Positions 1 to 7,020 of a stretch of DNA of 23,189 bases are shown here, one piece after another (the stretch's first letter is position 1; each line of letters begins with the position of its first letter). A program made the position numbers and the translations under genes. Where the stretch lies: assembly GCA_003427395.1 (NCBI GenBank), contig BFEA01000032.1, positions 3,379,970 through 3,403,158 on the forward strand. Direction: 5' to 3'. The DNA comes from Chara braunii (taxonomy: Eukaryota; Streptophyta; Charophyceae; Charales; Characeae). Under the pieces are notes generated by a model, which did not search any database, was not told the origin of the DNA, and saw only the letters and a program-made list of their open reading frames with translations.

Positions 1-21
1 CTTCTTTTTTTTTTTTTGCGG

Positions 22-93
22 GGTGCCGACGACCATCGACCGGTAGGTGCCGACGACCCCCGACCGATAGGTGCCGACCAGCCGATCGGTTGG
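22..93. repeat. Minisatellite, three 24-bp units
   Basis: Three consecutive 24-bp units start with GGTGCCGACGACC or a close variant (22-45, 46-69, 70-93); the third has diverged in its second half. A T-run (6-17) precedes them. Because 24 is a multiple of three, the + frame beginning at 16 reads an 8-residue period of the form G-A-D-D-x-R-P-x. That frame differs from the integrase frame that follows, so I do not treat the repeat as part of that protein. Confidence 0.75.
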
Positions 94-515
94 CGGGTAG
101 GCAGTCGACCAGTCAAGGGCCACCAACTGTCGGGGGCTGCAACCCTGCTTGCAAGTATCATGCGATGGCTCCCGAGCTTGCGAGACTTTTGCACATTGGT
201 TGGATTTGCGGCTACAGCGTTCCGGAAGACATCGTTAGCCACCACGACACACGATTCATGTCGGCCTTTTGGACCTCTCTCGTGAAGGAATCCTACACTG
301 AGATGGCTCGACACCCACAAACGGATGGGCAAACAAAGCGGTCACATCAAACCGCTCAAATGATGCTTCGTACGCTCCTCCCCCTGAACCAGAAAGATTG
401 GGTTGAATGCCTCCCCGACATCGAATTCACCTACGACACTTTGTTGCATCCAGCGATTGGTGTGACTCCCTTCGAGGTTGCCCCATGGTGGCCGGAAAGG
501 CCGTATCTTCGCTAA
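90..515 (+). pseudogene. Ty3/gypsy retrotransposon integrase core, degraded fragment
   Basis: The frame from about 165 reads as the second half of a Ty3/gypsy (Metaviridae) integrase catalytic core, which inserts element cDNA into the nucleus's chromosomes. Visible family landmarks are VPEDIV, then H-H-D-T-R-F where SDRDTRF is usual (residues 50-56 counted from 90), FW at 60-61, HPQTDGQT (75-82), a QKDW block and GVTPFEV near the end. Two catalytic positions are lost: the second acidic residue of the D-D-35-E triad is His (codon 240-242) and the Glu of the usual TER motif is Lys (codon 336-338). Spacing between them is about four residues short. The first 25 residues do not look like integrase, and the frame ends at a stop at 513-515 with no chromodomain or C-terminal domain. 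Reverse transcriptase and RNase H are absent upstream. Call: inactive remnant; family assignment is firm, exact boundaries are not. Confidence 0.85.
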
Positions 516-570
516 CCTTTTTATTCCCTCGGGCAGCCGACATTGACGCCCTTTGCTCTCCCGCTTCCGC

Positions 571-720
571 TGTCGGGGCAAAAACCCTAACAAGGGTATG
601 TCGGACACTGTCTGAACTTTGTTTGAGTTGAGAAAGTTTTGACTTGGTGAGGCTGGCGTTTGCCAAAGTTTATCGAGTCTAACTTATGACCGAGGGACTA
701 AATCTTTTTTGAACCTTAGT
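571..720 (+). mobile_element. LTR 5' fragment, TGTCGGGG family
   Basis: It begins TGTCGGGGCAAAAACCCT and matches 8527-8700 almost throughout, with shared blocks GTCGGACACTGTC, GACTTGGTGAGG, GTTTGCCAAAGTTTAT and CTAACTTATGACCGA. TG at the start is the usual LTR terminus. About 20 bp of the other copy's early part is missing here. The match stops near 720. It lies 56 bp after the end of the integrase fragment, where a 3' LTR would be expected, although no clear polypurine tract is visible between them. A short string CTATACTTCAAC at 743 recurs in the long LTR at 4623, so LTR-derived sequence may continue past 720 in diverged form. Confidence 0.7.
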
Positions 721-1273
721 TCGTGAGGAATCGAACCTAGGTCTATACTTCAACAGTTTGTGGGAGTATCACGACTGGGAAGTGCGTGTTGGCTTAAGCC
801 AACACGAGGAAAGAGAGAGCGGAAAAAAATAAAAAAAACTGAAGCGCCAGCTGGCACGAAGGGAAGGGACTGGGTTGTTTGCGGTGACTGGCGCCCGTTT
901 TAACGAGCAGCCAGATCATGTTTCAGGTAAGTTAGTTTTCCTTTTTATTTTTTTCAGATTTTTTAGATTTCCCATCCCGATTTGACAGTTCACGGCGCCC
1001 GTTCGTCTAAGAGAATGGGCAGCCCATCAGGCAACGTATGGTAGTGTATCTTTCGATGTTCTAACGGAGGATGCATTGCGGGTGAGTTTGTTTGTTTTCC
1101 TTTTCTTCTCTTTTTTTTCCCTTGGATTTTTTTGGGTTTCGTTTTCTTTTCATTTCTTTTTTTCCTTTTCCTTTTGCTGTTGTACTGACCCTTCTGTCAC
1201 TGAAGGATGCCCAATCTGTTTTGAGAGAACAGGCAGCAGTTGTCGAACTTGCACCTGGATCTGGCGCCCCTCT
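721..1273. other. Non-coding stretch, possible LTR remainder and leader with degenerate rRNA-like units
   Basis: No protein is recognised. It holds a minus-strand tRNA box-B match (727-737), an inverted repeat GTTGGCTTAAGCCAAC (789-804), a string GCGCCAGCTGGC near 844 that is vaguely like the primer-binding sites elsewhere in the window, and pyrimidine-rich blocks (about 1088-1187). From about 890 onward, words resembling CGTTTTGAGAGAACGGGC-x-CAGC recur in diverging form (near 893, 1000 and 1212). They look like decayed copies of the module that is better preserved at 1345-1418. Confidence 0.4.
727..737 (-). promoter_or_regulatory. Isolated pol III box B match
   Basis: The reverse complement reads GGTTCGATTCC, a perfect fit to the tRNA box B consensus. 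No convincing box A lies about 44 nt upstream on the minus strand (around 770-781), and the T-stem flanks do not pair well. It may be a remnant of a tRNA-derived SINE or a chance match. Confidence 0.3.
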
Positions 1274-1289
1274 TGCGCCAGATATAGGC

Positions 1290-1344
1290 GCGGGGAAAGA
1301 AGACCCTGTTGAGCTTGTCTCTGGTTCGACCCTGTGGAAATGAC
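1290..1344 (+). repeat. 25S/28S rRNA-like module 1 (repeat copy 1)
   Basis: The stretch contains GCGGGGAAAGAAGACCCTGT followed by TGAGCTTG and ends GTGGAAATGAC. This follows, with about six substitutions and one inserted G, the highly conserved large-subunit rRNA domain V segment that lies downstream of the R2/R1 insertion sites (remembered text: GCGGGGAAAGAAGACCCTGT, then TTGAGCTTGACTCTAGTC, then TTTGTGAAATGACTTG). The match to remembered rRNA text is strong but was not computed. No adjacent rRNA sequence is present, so this is a captured fragment and not an rRNA gene. Confidence 0.65.
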
Positions 1345-1363
1345 TGCGCTCGTCCGTTTTTAG

Positions 1364-1418
1364 AGAACGGGCGGCACCAGGGGAAAGAAAACCCTGTTGA
1401 GCTTGACACTAGTTCGGG
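1364..1418 (+). repeat. 25S/28S rRNA-like module 2 (repeat copy 1)
   Basis: It reads GAGAACGGGC, a shortened linker, then GGGGAAAGAAAACCCTGTTG and AGCTTGACACTAGTTCG. In large-subunit rRNA the order is GGAACGGGCTTGGCAGAATC, then AGCGGGGAAAGAAGACCC, then TGTTGAGCTTGACTCTAG. This module therefore covers the same rRNA region as module 1, starts slightly further upstream, and carries an internal deletion of roughly 8-10 bases. The two modules form a tandem pair with a spacing of about 88 bp. Confidence 0.6.
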
Positions 1419-1949
1419 ATTGGCGGTTCATTTGGAACGAACGGACTACTCCCAGGGAAAACGAAGGAGCTGCAAAAAAACAAAAAAAAGAAAAGAAGAA
1501 GAAGAAGAAGAAAGGGGAGGAGAAGGAAAACAGAAGGGGAAGGGGCAATGACCGCGAATGCGGCCGCGATCGTGCCTTAGATACGCGCTGGCTGAGCCTG
1601 AGTGTGACCACTCAAGCAAAACCTAAAGTTGAACAACCATTCTTTTGAAAATGGTTGAGTTCAACCTGAGCTCGACGTACCTGTGCTGGAGAAAAGAAAG
1701 GTCATAAGTAAGGGAAAAAAAGTGTCTTGAATATGGAAGAGAGTCAGCGATCTCGTGAAATTACGAGGTAGCTGAGGTAAAGTAAAAAAAATAAAAATAA
1801 AAAGGAGGCAGTCAAAAGCAACTGTCTCCCTAAGTGTGTGGTTGGGCAACGGACACACTGGGCCCTCGATCTTAGCTCATATCAAGGGCCCCAATCGAGC
1901 TGCGATTTTTGCTCGAGGGCAAGACTGCCGGCCAACACCCTCCAACAAC

Positions 1950-1956
1950 TATAAAA
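1950..1956 (+). promoter_or_regulatory. Candidate TATA box within long repeat copy 1
   Basis: TATAAAA lies immediately upstream of a large inverted repeat. The corresponding site in copy 2 (about 10018-10024) is TGTAAAA, so this box is intact only here. If it is used, transcription would start within the hairpin, near 1980. Confidence 0.4.
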
Positions 1957-2027
1957 GCCAGCACTCCACCCAGCTGCCTCACAAATGTGGCAGTGTTGCT
2001 GATGCTGTCACTCATTGAGTGCTGGCT
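1956..2027. repeat. Inverted repeat, hairpin after TATA box
   Basis: The arms AGCCAGCACTC (1956-1966) and GAGTGCTGGCT (2017-2027) are perfectly complementary over 11 bp. A smaller imperfect hairpin (CTGCC at 1974-1978 with GTGGCAG at 1987-1993) is nested inside. Copy 2 keeps 10 of the 11 outer base pairs (10023-10033 with 10084-10093). Confidence 0.75.
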
Positions 2028-2443
2028 AAATGCTGCATTGCCTTGAGGGAGCTGGGAAACTGGAGAGGGAAGGTATTGGGGGAGTGAAGGGAGAGGCTGC
2101 AGGAGGAGAACTTGGTGGTCTGCAGGAAGATGGAGAGTGGGAGAAGGGCAGCTATAGCCAGAGGCTGGGAGCTTATTGTCCCACCCCTGTGCTGGTGTTA
2201 TGGCCAAAAGGCTGCGTCGAAATCTGATTGAGCGATAAGCGGCAACGTAAAGAGAAGTTCTGCCCGTTTGACGGTGTGGTGCCGATTTCCTTTTAGCATG
2301 AGGGGAGGTGCTGCAAAATTTGTGCAAGGTAGTGGAGTGATTTTTTTATGTGCGGCCAGGCGGTGGTGCTACTTAACAACGATTGTGACTGTATCGTGGC
2401 GGAGCAGTGGTGGTACGGTTGGGAAGTTGGTGGCACTTACGAT

Positions 2444-3299
2444 ACTTGCGCTGGAGGACTGTACTTTGTTTTTTTTTGGGGGGGGGGATGCGCGATGCAA
2501 ATCTGTCCGTTTTGGGGGACGTTTGATGAGACGAGTATTTATCAGACGAACTTGAGGTTGGCGTGAGCGGTTGGCGCAGTTATTGCAAGAAGACACAAAT
2601 TGGACTTGCGGATTGATTTGGAGTATTTTGGTGGGACTTGGTACAGTTGAGGTTGTGTTAAGACAACCCGGGACGATGGGACCATATTAGGGTCTGAGCA
2701 AGCATTGTTGGGGCATTGGAACCACGTGGGGTTCATTTGTGAGAACGTCATCCTAGAGGGTCATCTCACTTGAATTTTTCAAGCAGACCAACCTTGCATA
2801 TTCGGGCACCTTAAAAAGGACGTGGATTGCTTTCTTTGTGGAAGAGTCACAACTTGTGAGATTGTGCAGCGGCCATTGTCCTTTTTTATTGAGATATTAT
2901 TCGGTTTTCTTGAGTGAGCCCAATCAAAACTTCTCTCAAGGTCAGTTGTTTGACTCATACTTTCCTTCACACCTGTGTGAACCCACACTTGCTTGACCCT
3001 GTTCATTGAATATTCATTGAAAAGGCAAAGGAATTGTGTGTTTGCATGTGAATGAAAAGGTTTGACTTGGGTATGGGGTTGCATCCCTTTGAATTTGTTT
3101 GCTTTGTGTGATGTGCAGGTAGGTAGAGGGATGGTTGAAAATAATATTAATTTTGCCTATTTTGAGGCAAATGAAAAGGATTGTCTTCTTTTTACCGCTC
3201 GCCCGCCTGCTTGTCAAAAGGGCTTGTCGTTTTGAAAAAGGTTAATTAAGTGGGCGCCGTAAGAAGAATTTGATTCAAATAAAGAAAATAAAATTAAAC
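2444..3299. other. No recognised gene
   Basis: It starts where the long repeat ends and includes a T-run followed directly by a G-run (about 2469-2487). A minus-strand frame of 101 codons (2779-3084) shows no domain, no compositional bias and no homology that I recognise. I see no LTR ends or primer-binding site here. Confidence 0.5.
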
Positions 3300-3720
3300 T
3301 GATTTAGCCTTTCCTAAGGTTTAGTTGGTAAGGCTCGCAAGTGGCATTCAGGAGGTTGTGGGTTCAATCCCCATTGACCTCATGTACCTTCCTGGGCATG
3401 CTTGGCGCCCGCCACCTAGAAATAGTCCACTGGATCCCCCGCTCGGCATTGAGCAGAGTCTGTTGATGTTTGTAGGGGAGGGGAGTTGAGGGGAGGCACA
3501 GAGATTGGTCCTGTTGGCATGGTCCCTGATGCTACCGGTTGTGCCCTAGCCGATATCGCCCACTTGTAGGTCGGGAACAGCCCCCGCATGTTCTCTCGTG
3601 AACAAGGTTCTGGTTGCTACGGGGTTCCGCGTATGGCTACACTTAGGAGTAGTGGTAGGTAGGTAGTGTGAGGTGAAATTGAGAGAATAATATAGCTTTT
3701 TAAGAAAAAAGAAAAAAAGG
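3300..3720 (+). mobile_element. SINE-like element with tRNA-derived head
   Basis: A tRNA-like promoter is visible. A box-A-like segment reads TAAGGTTTAGTTGGTAAGGC (3315-3334). Box B, GGTTCAATCCC (3361-3371), lies about 44 nt downstream, the spacing found in tRNAs, and its flanks pair (TGGG with CCCA around 3358-3374). The body of about 330 bp that follows has no long ORF and ends in an A-rich tail (about 3702-3720, AAGAAAAAAGAAAAAAAGG). Head, body and A-rich tail in this order fit a SINE, mobilised by another element's reverse transcriptase. Exact ends and target-site duplication were not established. Confidence 0.5.
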
Positions 3721-3978
3721 TTTACCCTTTTCATCCCAAACAACCTTATCTGTCTATACCTGTCTAAATGGTTCCCGTTTTGTATCTCCTCTGACTCTCT
3801 TTGTCTAAATTACCTTGAGCTTAGGAAAAATGAGAATACTTTAAATTTACTTGTGGTGGATACATTCTCTCTATATAGGAAGCATCTGGGGCGGGGGTTC
3901 ATTGCTTTAGGAGTAGACCCTGTTATAGACCCAGAGTGGCCTGTTCTACGGGGGGGGTACTCTGCCGAATTGGCGGAG

Positions 3979-4804
3979 ACGGCCCGACTTCTGAGATCCG
4001 AGCTTTGTGCTTGGGCGAGGAGTACCCGGACCACTTCCTAGAGGGTTAGACATGCAACACTTCAAGTAATGTACCTGATCAAGAATCATCTGCAAAGCAG
4101 TCTGTCATTCAAGAAGATTAGAAATGTATAGAGACGAGTTTGCGTGCCTACTCTTAGGTCCGTAGTAGGGTGGAATGAATGACTTTGGCAGCACGTCTCA
4201 TTAAGTCAAAACTGAGGCAGTTCGACTACCCTGTCGGCTGCATTAAGGTTATTGTCAAAGCCAACTTTTCGTTGGCGGTTCAGTATAGTACTTCATTTAT
4301 CGAGTTCGACCTGAGGTAGTTGGGTTTCTCGAACTTATGTTATTGGATGTACCACATGATGATTCAAATTCTTTCAATTATCATTTCATATTGGATATAC
4401 ATTCTTATCTATTACGGTCGATCGACACGATTCCTTTTGATGTAATTATGTGTGGTTATTATCACTTTCTTTTGACTAGTGCTTAGGGGACCTGGATTAA
4501 TTTTGGGTTTTCACGCTTGGTTGAGACTATCTGAGTCGACCGACGTCTGCTTTGTACCTGGGAGATCAGCGCCGCAGGGGACAAAAGGTATAGGTTCAGT
4601 AAGCGTTTTAACCGAGCGTACCTATACTTCAACGAATGAGCAAACACCCTCGGCTGATCTACCTCTGCAATTGCATGTAAAAACTTTCGTAGGTGGGTCA
4701 GTAGCTCGGTAGGGATACGTCCCTAAGGGTGGTGACAACCCCTTAGGGAAGGCAAGTTGTGCCCACGCGAACCTATCCTGCCGTAGGGGACTATGGGAGG
4801 TACA
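3979..4804 (+). mobile_element. Long LTR copy A, 3' portion
   Basis: It matches 5262-6836 in blocks: CCCGACTTCTGAGATC and GGGCGAGGAG (3984-4022, against 5266-5302), GAATGAC..TCTCAT.AAGT with GTTCGAC (4175-4235, against 5829-5880), and the last 330 bp (4480-4804 against 6518-6836). Shared 3' features are GGAGATCAGCGC, GAGCAAACRCCCTCGG, TAGCTCGGTAG, GGGTGGTGACAA and CCTTAGGGAAGGCAAG. It ends ...TACA, immediately followed by G and a primer-binding site. The TATA position present in copy B (6706) reads ATGTAAAA here (about 4675-4682), so the promoter is damaged. The 5' end is not defined; a start near 3.6-3.7 kb would overlap the SINE-like element. Confidence 0.7.
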
Positions 4805-4805
4805 G

Positions 4806-4820
4806 TTGGCGCACCTGGCT
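4806..4820 (+). other. Primer-binding site after LTR A
   Basis: TTGGCGCACCTGGCT starts one base after the LTR end. A TGG start is expected because tRNAs end in CCA. The same position after LTR B reads TTGGCGCAGTCG and after the 8527 LTR reads TTAGCGCAGTC, so three LTRs share the site. I cannot name the primer tRNA securely. Confidence 0.55.
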
Positions 4821-4929
4821 AGAGAGGCAAAGAGAACGCGACCGCGCCAGACTTGGCGGCTCACGAGATTATTTATGTGTCGTTACCAAGTTGTCTCTCA
4901 TTTTGTTTTGTTTAGCTCCTGCATGACGT
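4821..4929 (+). other. Short internal remnant between two LTRs
   Basis: Only about 110 bp separate the primer-binding site of LTR A from the start of the next LTR. No coding sequence is present. This fits an element whose internal region was almost entirely deleted, or an LTR inserted into a leader. Confidence 0.45.
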
Positions 4930-6043
4930 TGTCGGCGTGGATACCCTGACAAGGGTATCCGCCCTGGGTTTTGCAAGTGACAAGAAGTAAGTTTAAAAAG
5001 TCTAAATGTACCACGCGAGCAGCGGTTAAGTCTGTGGCTTGCATTAATGAGGTGATTGACCAGAGTAAAGAAGGAGTGGGTGCGCAGTTTTGAGGCGCGC
5101 GTGTGATTTTTCCTTTTCTTGGTTATGAAGCAGGCATAGACGTCCGGTTTGATTTTGATTACTGACGGGTTTAAAGAGTAAGGAGGTCTGGCCTTCGCTT
5201 ACCGCGCTTGGCTGGCAGTAGGTTTGGCGTGTGTTGTGGCCACGGCGTAGTGGGTGCTAGCAGCCCGACTTCTCAGATCTGAGTTATACTCGGGCGAGGA
5301 GAAGGGGTACCCCATACCACCTCCTAGGGGATGGACGTACGACTATTGACTGGGAGACTCTAAGTTTCCCGAAGCCTCACGTCAGGTGTGACTGCCTTAG
5401 ACCACTCTTCAGTGGCCGTCATAGGAGTCACTGACCTATGGGGAACAGTTGTTGGAAGAAGCCCAGTTTGTGTTTACTAGGTCAGATAGGGTGCGCGTAG
5501 GCGCTTCTATTGTGGAAGGTTGTGCCATAAGAAGCACGGACCGCCGATAGGAAAAAAAAAAAAAAAAAAAGGATAAAATAAAGTTAGCAAGGCAACCAAT
5601 AAAAGCCACTGCAGTCATTATTGCCCGAGAGGATAAGGCATCCAAGAAAACCTAGGTGATCGCCTGTTGGAGTATTTGTCCTAGGTCACGACCGCGGATG
5701 TCATTCACACCCAAGTTAGGTAAGTGGAAGTGACTCTTTAAAGCCCGACCACCGAACTCGGTCGTGCCCAACCTTACCCTCATGGGGAACAACGGGTGTG
5801 TGACATTTCGTGTGAACGTCTGATTGAAACGAATGACTTCGGCAACGGGTCTCATCAAGTTTAACCAGAGCCGGTTCGACCGTTTTGTCGGACGAGTCAA
5901 GGAATTAACTAGTCAACCCTTGCACGATGAGTCATAAGAATTGATCCTTTGTGTTTGATTTCATTTCGAGTTGATGATGATTGATTTTAGTTGACGTGTC
6001 AACTTCAATTGAACCGGTTGTGCGTTCGGCTAAGTTTATTTCT

Positions 6044-6474
6044 GCGTAGCACGGCGAACGTAATTTTTTTTATAAAATATATATATATATATATATTGTG
6101 ACGATATATATATAGTCGGTGAAACTCCGACGAAACAGTTTGTCACAGCCCCTCGTTTGTTGTCCTCTTCTCTCTCTCTGCCTACGGTTTTACCGGGCAG
6201 TTCTGTTTGTGACGATATATATATATTTATTTTTTCGGTTTTTTATATTTAACTCATGATTGGCTGCGAATTTGAACATGACTCCAAGGCAAAAGTTGCT
6301 TGTATTAATATTTTAGTAATATTTTACATAGCATATATTTTTTCAGATTTTTTTTTAAAAACGTTTTTTTTTATTTAATATTTTTTATGTTTGCGTTCGG
6401 AGGGTTTTGGGCGCTTGTTCGCGTTCGGGCGAACATGTTCGTGTTCGCCTCCGAACGAGAACACGGTGCTATGC
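6044..6474. mobile_element. AT-rich MITE-like insertion
   Basis: The imperfect terminal inverted repeats are GCGTAGCACGGC (from 6044) and, reading inward from the other end, GCATAGCACCGT (to 6474), matching at 9 of 12 bases. Between them are (TA)n, T-rich tracts and no ORF. The right end holds a GTTCG-rich inverted repeat (6392-6457; CGTTCGGAG against CTCCGAACG). Local composition contrasts sharply with the GC-richer LTR on both sides. A clear target-site duplication was not found. Confidence 0.35.
6097..6225. repeat. 18-bp direct repeats flanking 93 bp
   Basis: TGTGACGATATATATATA occurs at 6097-6114 and 6208-6225. The 93 bp between them begin with a small hairpin (GTCGG at 6115, CCGAC at 6127) and contain TGTCACAGCCCC. 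It could be an insertion with its target duplication, a tandem duplication, or slippage in TA-rich DNA. Confidence 0.6.
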
Positions 6475-6705
6475 AGGTTTATTTATCCAAGTTGACTTTT
6501 GTTTGTCCACGTGAAGAAGGGACTAGGATTGATTGAGGTTTCACGTTTGGTTGAGACCGTCCTAGTCGATCGGCGTCCGCCTCGTACTTAGGAGATCAGC
6601 GCTCTAAGGACTGAACGACGCTTGGGTCCGCTTGCCGTTAACCAAGCGTATCTATACTACAGCGCACGAGCAAACGCCCTCGGCCAACCTACCTCTGCGA
6701 CTGCA

Positions 6706-6712
6706 TATAAAA
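6706..6712 (+). promoter_or_regulatory. TATA box of LTR copy B
   Basis: TATAAAA lies 125 bp before the LTR end, in the context GCATATAAAAGCTTT. The aligned copy A reads GCATGTAAAAACTTT. The position is typical of the U3/R junction of an LTR. Confidence 0.55.
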
Positions 6713-6837
6713 GCTTTCGCACGTGGGTCAGTAGCTCGGTAGCAATACGCCCCGAAGGGTGGTGACAATCCCTTAGGGAAGGCAAGCTTATGCCCCGCGG
6801 GAACCTATCCTGTCGTAGGGGGCCGCGGGATGTATAG

Positions 6838-7020
6838 TTGGCGCAGTCGACCGGAGCGGCGAGAGGTCGGTGCGGGATTTCCTCGCGTCGTCCTCGAGTT
6901 GTCTCTAGAAAGGTTTGAGCTTCACTCCTTCGTGACGTGGTCGAGAGGACTCTCGCCTTTGCCAAAAAGGTGGGAGCCGATGCGCTCGACAACGTAGAAT
7001 CTATTATTATTTTGATACTT
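6838..7020 (+). pseudogene. Primer-binding site and short leader or Gag-like fragment after LTR B
   Basis: TTGGCGCAGTCGACCGG (6838-6854) is the primer-binding site. From about 6920 one + frame stays open and reads L-R-D-V-V-E-R-T-L-A-F-A-K-K-V-G-A-D-A-L, continuing D-N-V-E-S. This composition could belong to a Gag N-terminus, but it has no start codon in good context and dissolves into AT-rich DNA after about 7000. It is weak evidence for coding. Confidence 0.3.

Larger units (their letters stand above)
1274..2443 (+). repeat. Long dispersed direct repeat, copy 1 (about 1.17 kb)
   Basis: It aligns end to end with 9304-10522 in the same orientation, about 8 kb apart. Matching blocks include the two rRNA-like modules, the purine-rich tract (1470-1545), GAGTTCAACCTGAGCTCGACG, the hairpin with TATA box (1950-2027), GAGCGATAAGCGGCAACG and the final GGGAAGTTGGTGGCACTT. 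By eye the copies are well above 80% identical. No long reading frame survives in both copies. Both copies lie downstream of a TGTCGGGG LTR sequence, so the simplest reading is an untranslated leader or internal region of that LTR family, probably non-autonomous. Alternatives are a separate non-autonomous element or a pair of LTRs, but no primer-binding site follows either copy. Confidence 0.8.
4930..6836 (+). mobile_element. Long LTR copy B, with internal insertions
   Basis: It starts TGTCGGCGTGG..ACCCTGACAAGGGTAT, resembling the TGTCGGGG LTR starts at 571 and 8527. It ends ...GATGTATA, followed by G and a TTGGCGCAG primer-binding site. At 1.9 kb it is longer than copy A over the aligned part, because extra DNA is present at about 5340-5800 (with an A-run of about 20 at 5551-5570) and at 6044-6474 (AT-rich, MITE-like). 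A TATAAAA box is kept at 6706-6712. The terminal dinucleotide is TA where CA is expected. The start is assigned by similarity to the other LTR family, so its pairing with this 3' end is inferred. Confidence 0.6.

Noticed and set aside
920-960. A tiny intron (CAG/GTAAGT to TTTTTCAG)
   Set aside because: Only about 31 nt separate the sites, too short for a normal spliceosomal intron, and no coding exons flank it.
1290-1418. A functional rRNA gene
   Set aside because: Only about 55 bp of LSU-like sequence is present per module, tandemly repeated and without any neighbouring rRNA domains.
2779-3084. 101-codon minus-strand ORF
   Set aside because: No motif, no flanking gene structure, and length is expected by chance in DNA of this composition.
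3315-3390. A functional tRNA gene
   Set aside because: Box spacing is right, but the acceptor stem does not pair and box B has a mismatch; a SINE head explains it better.
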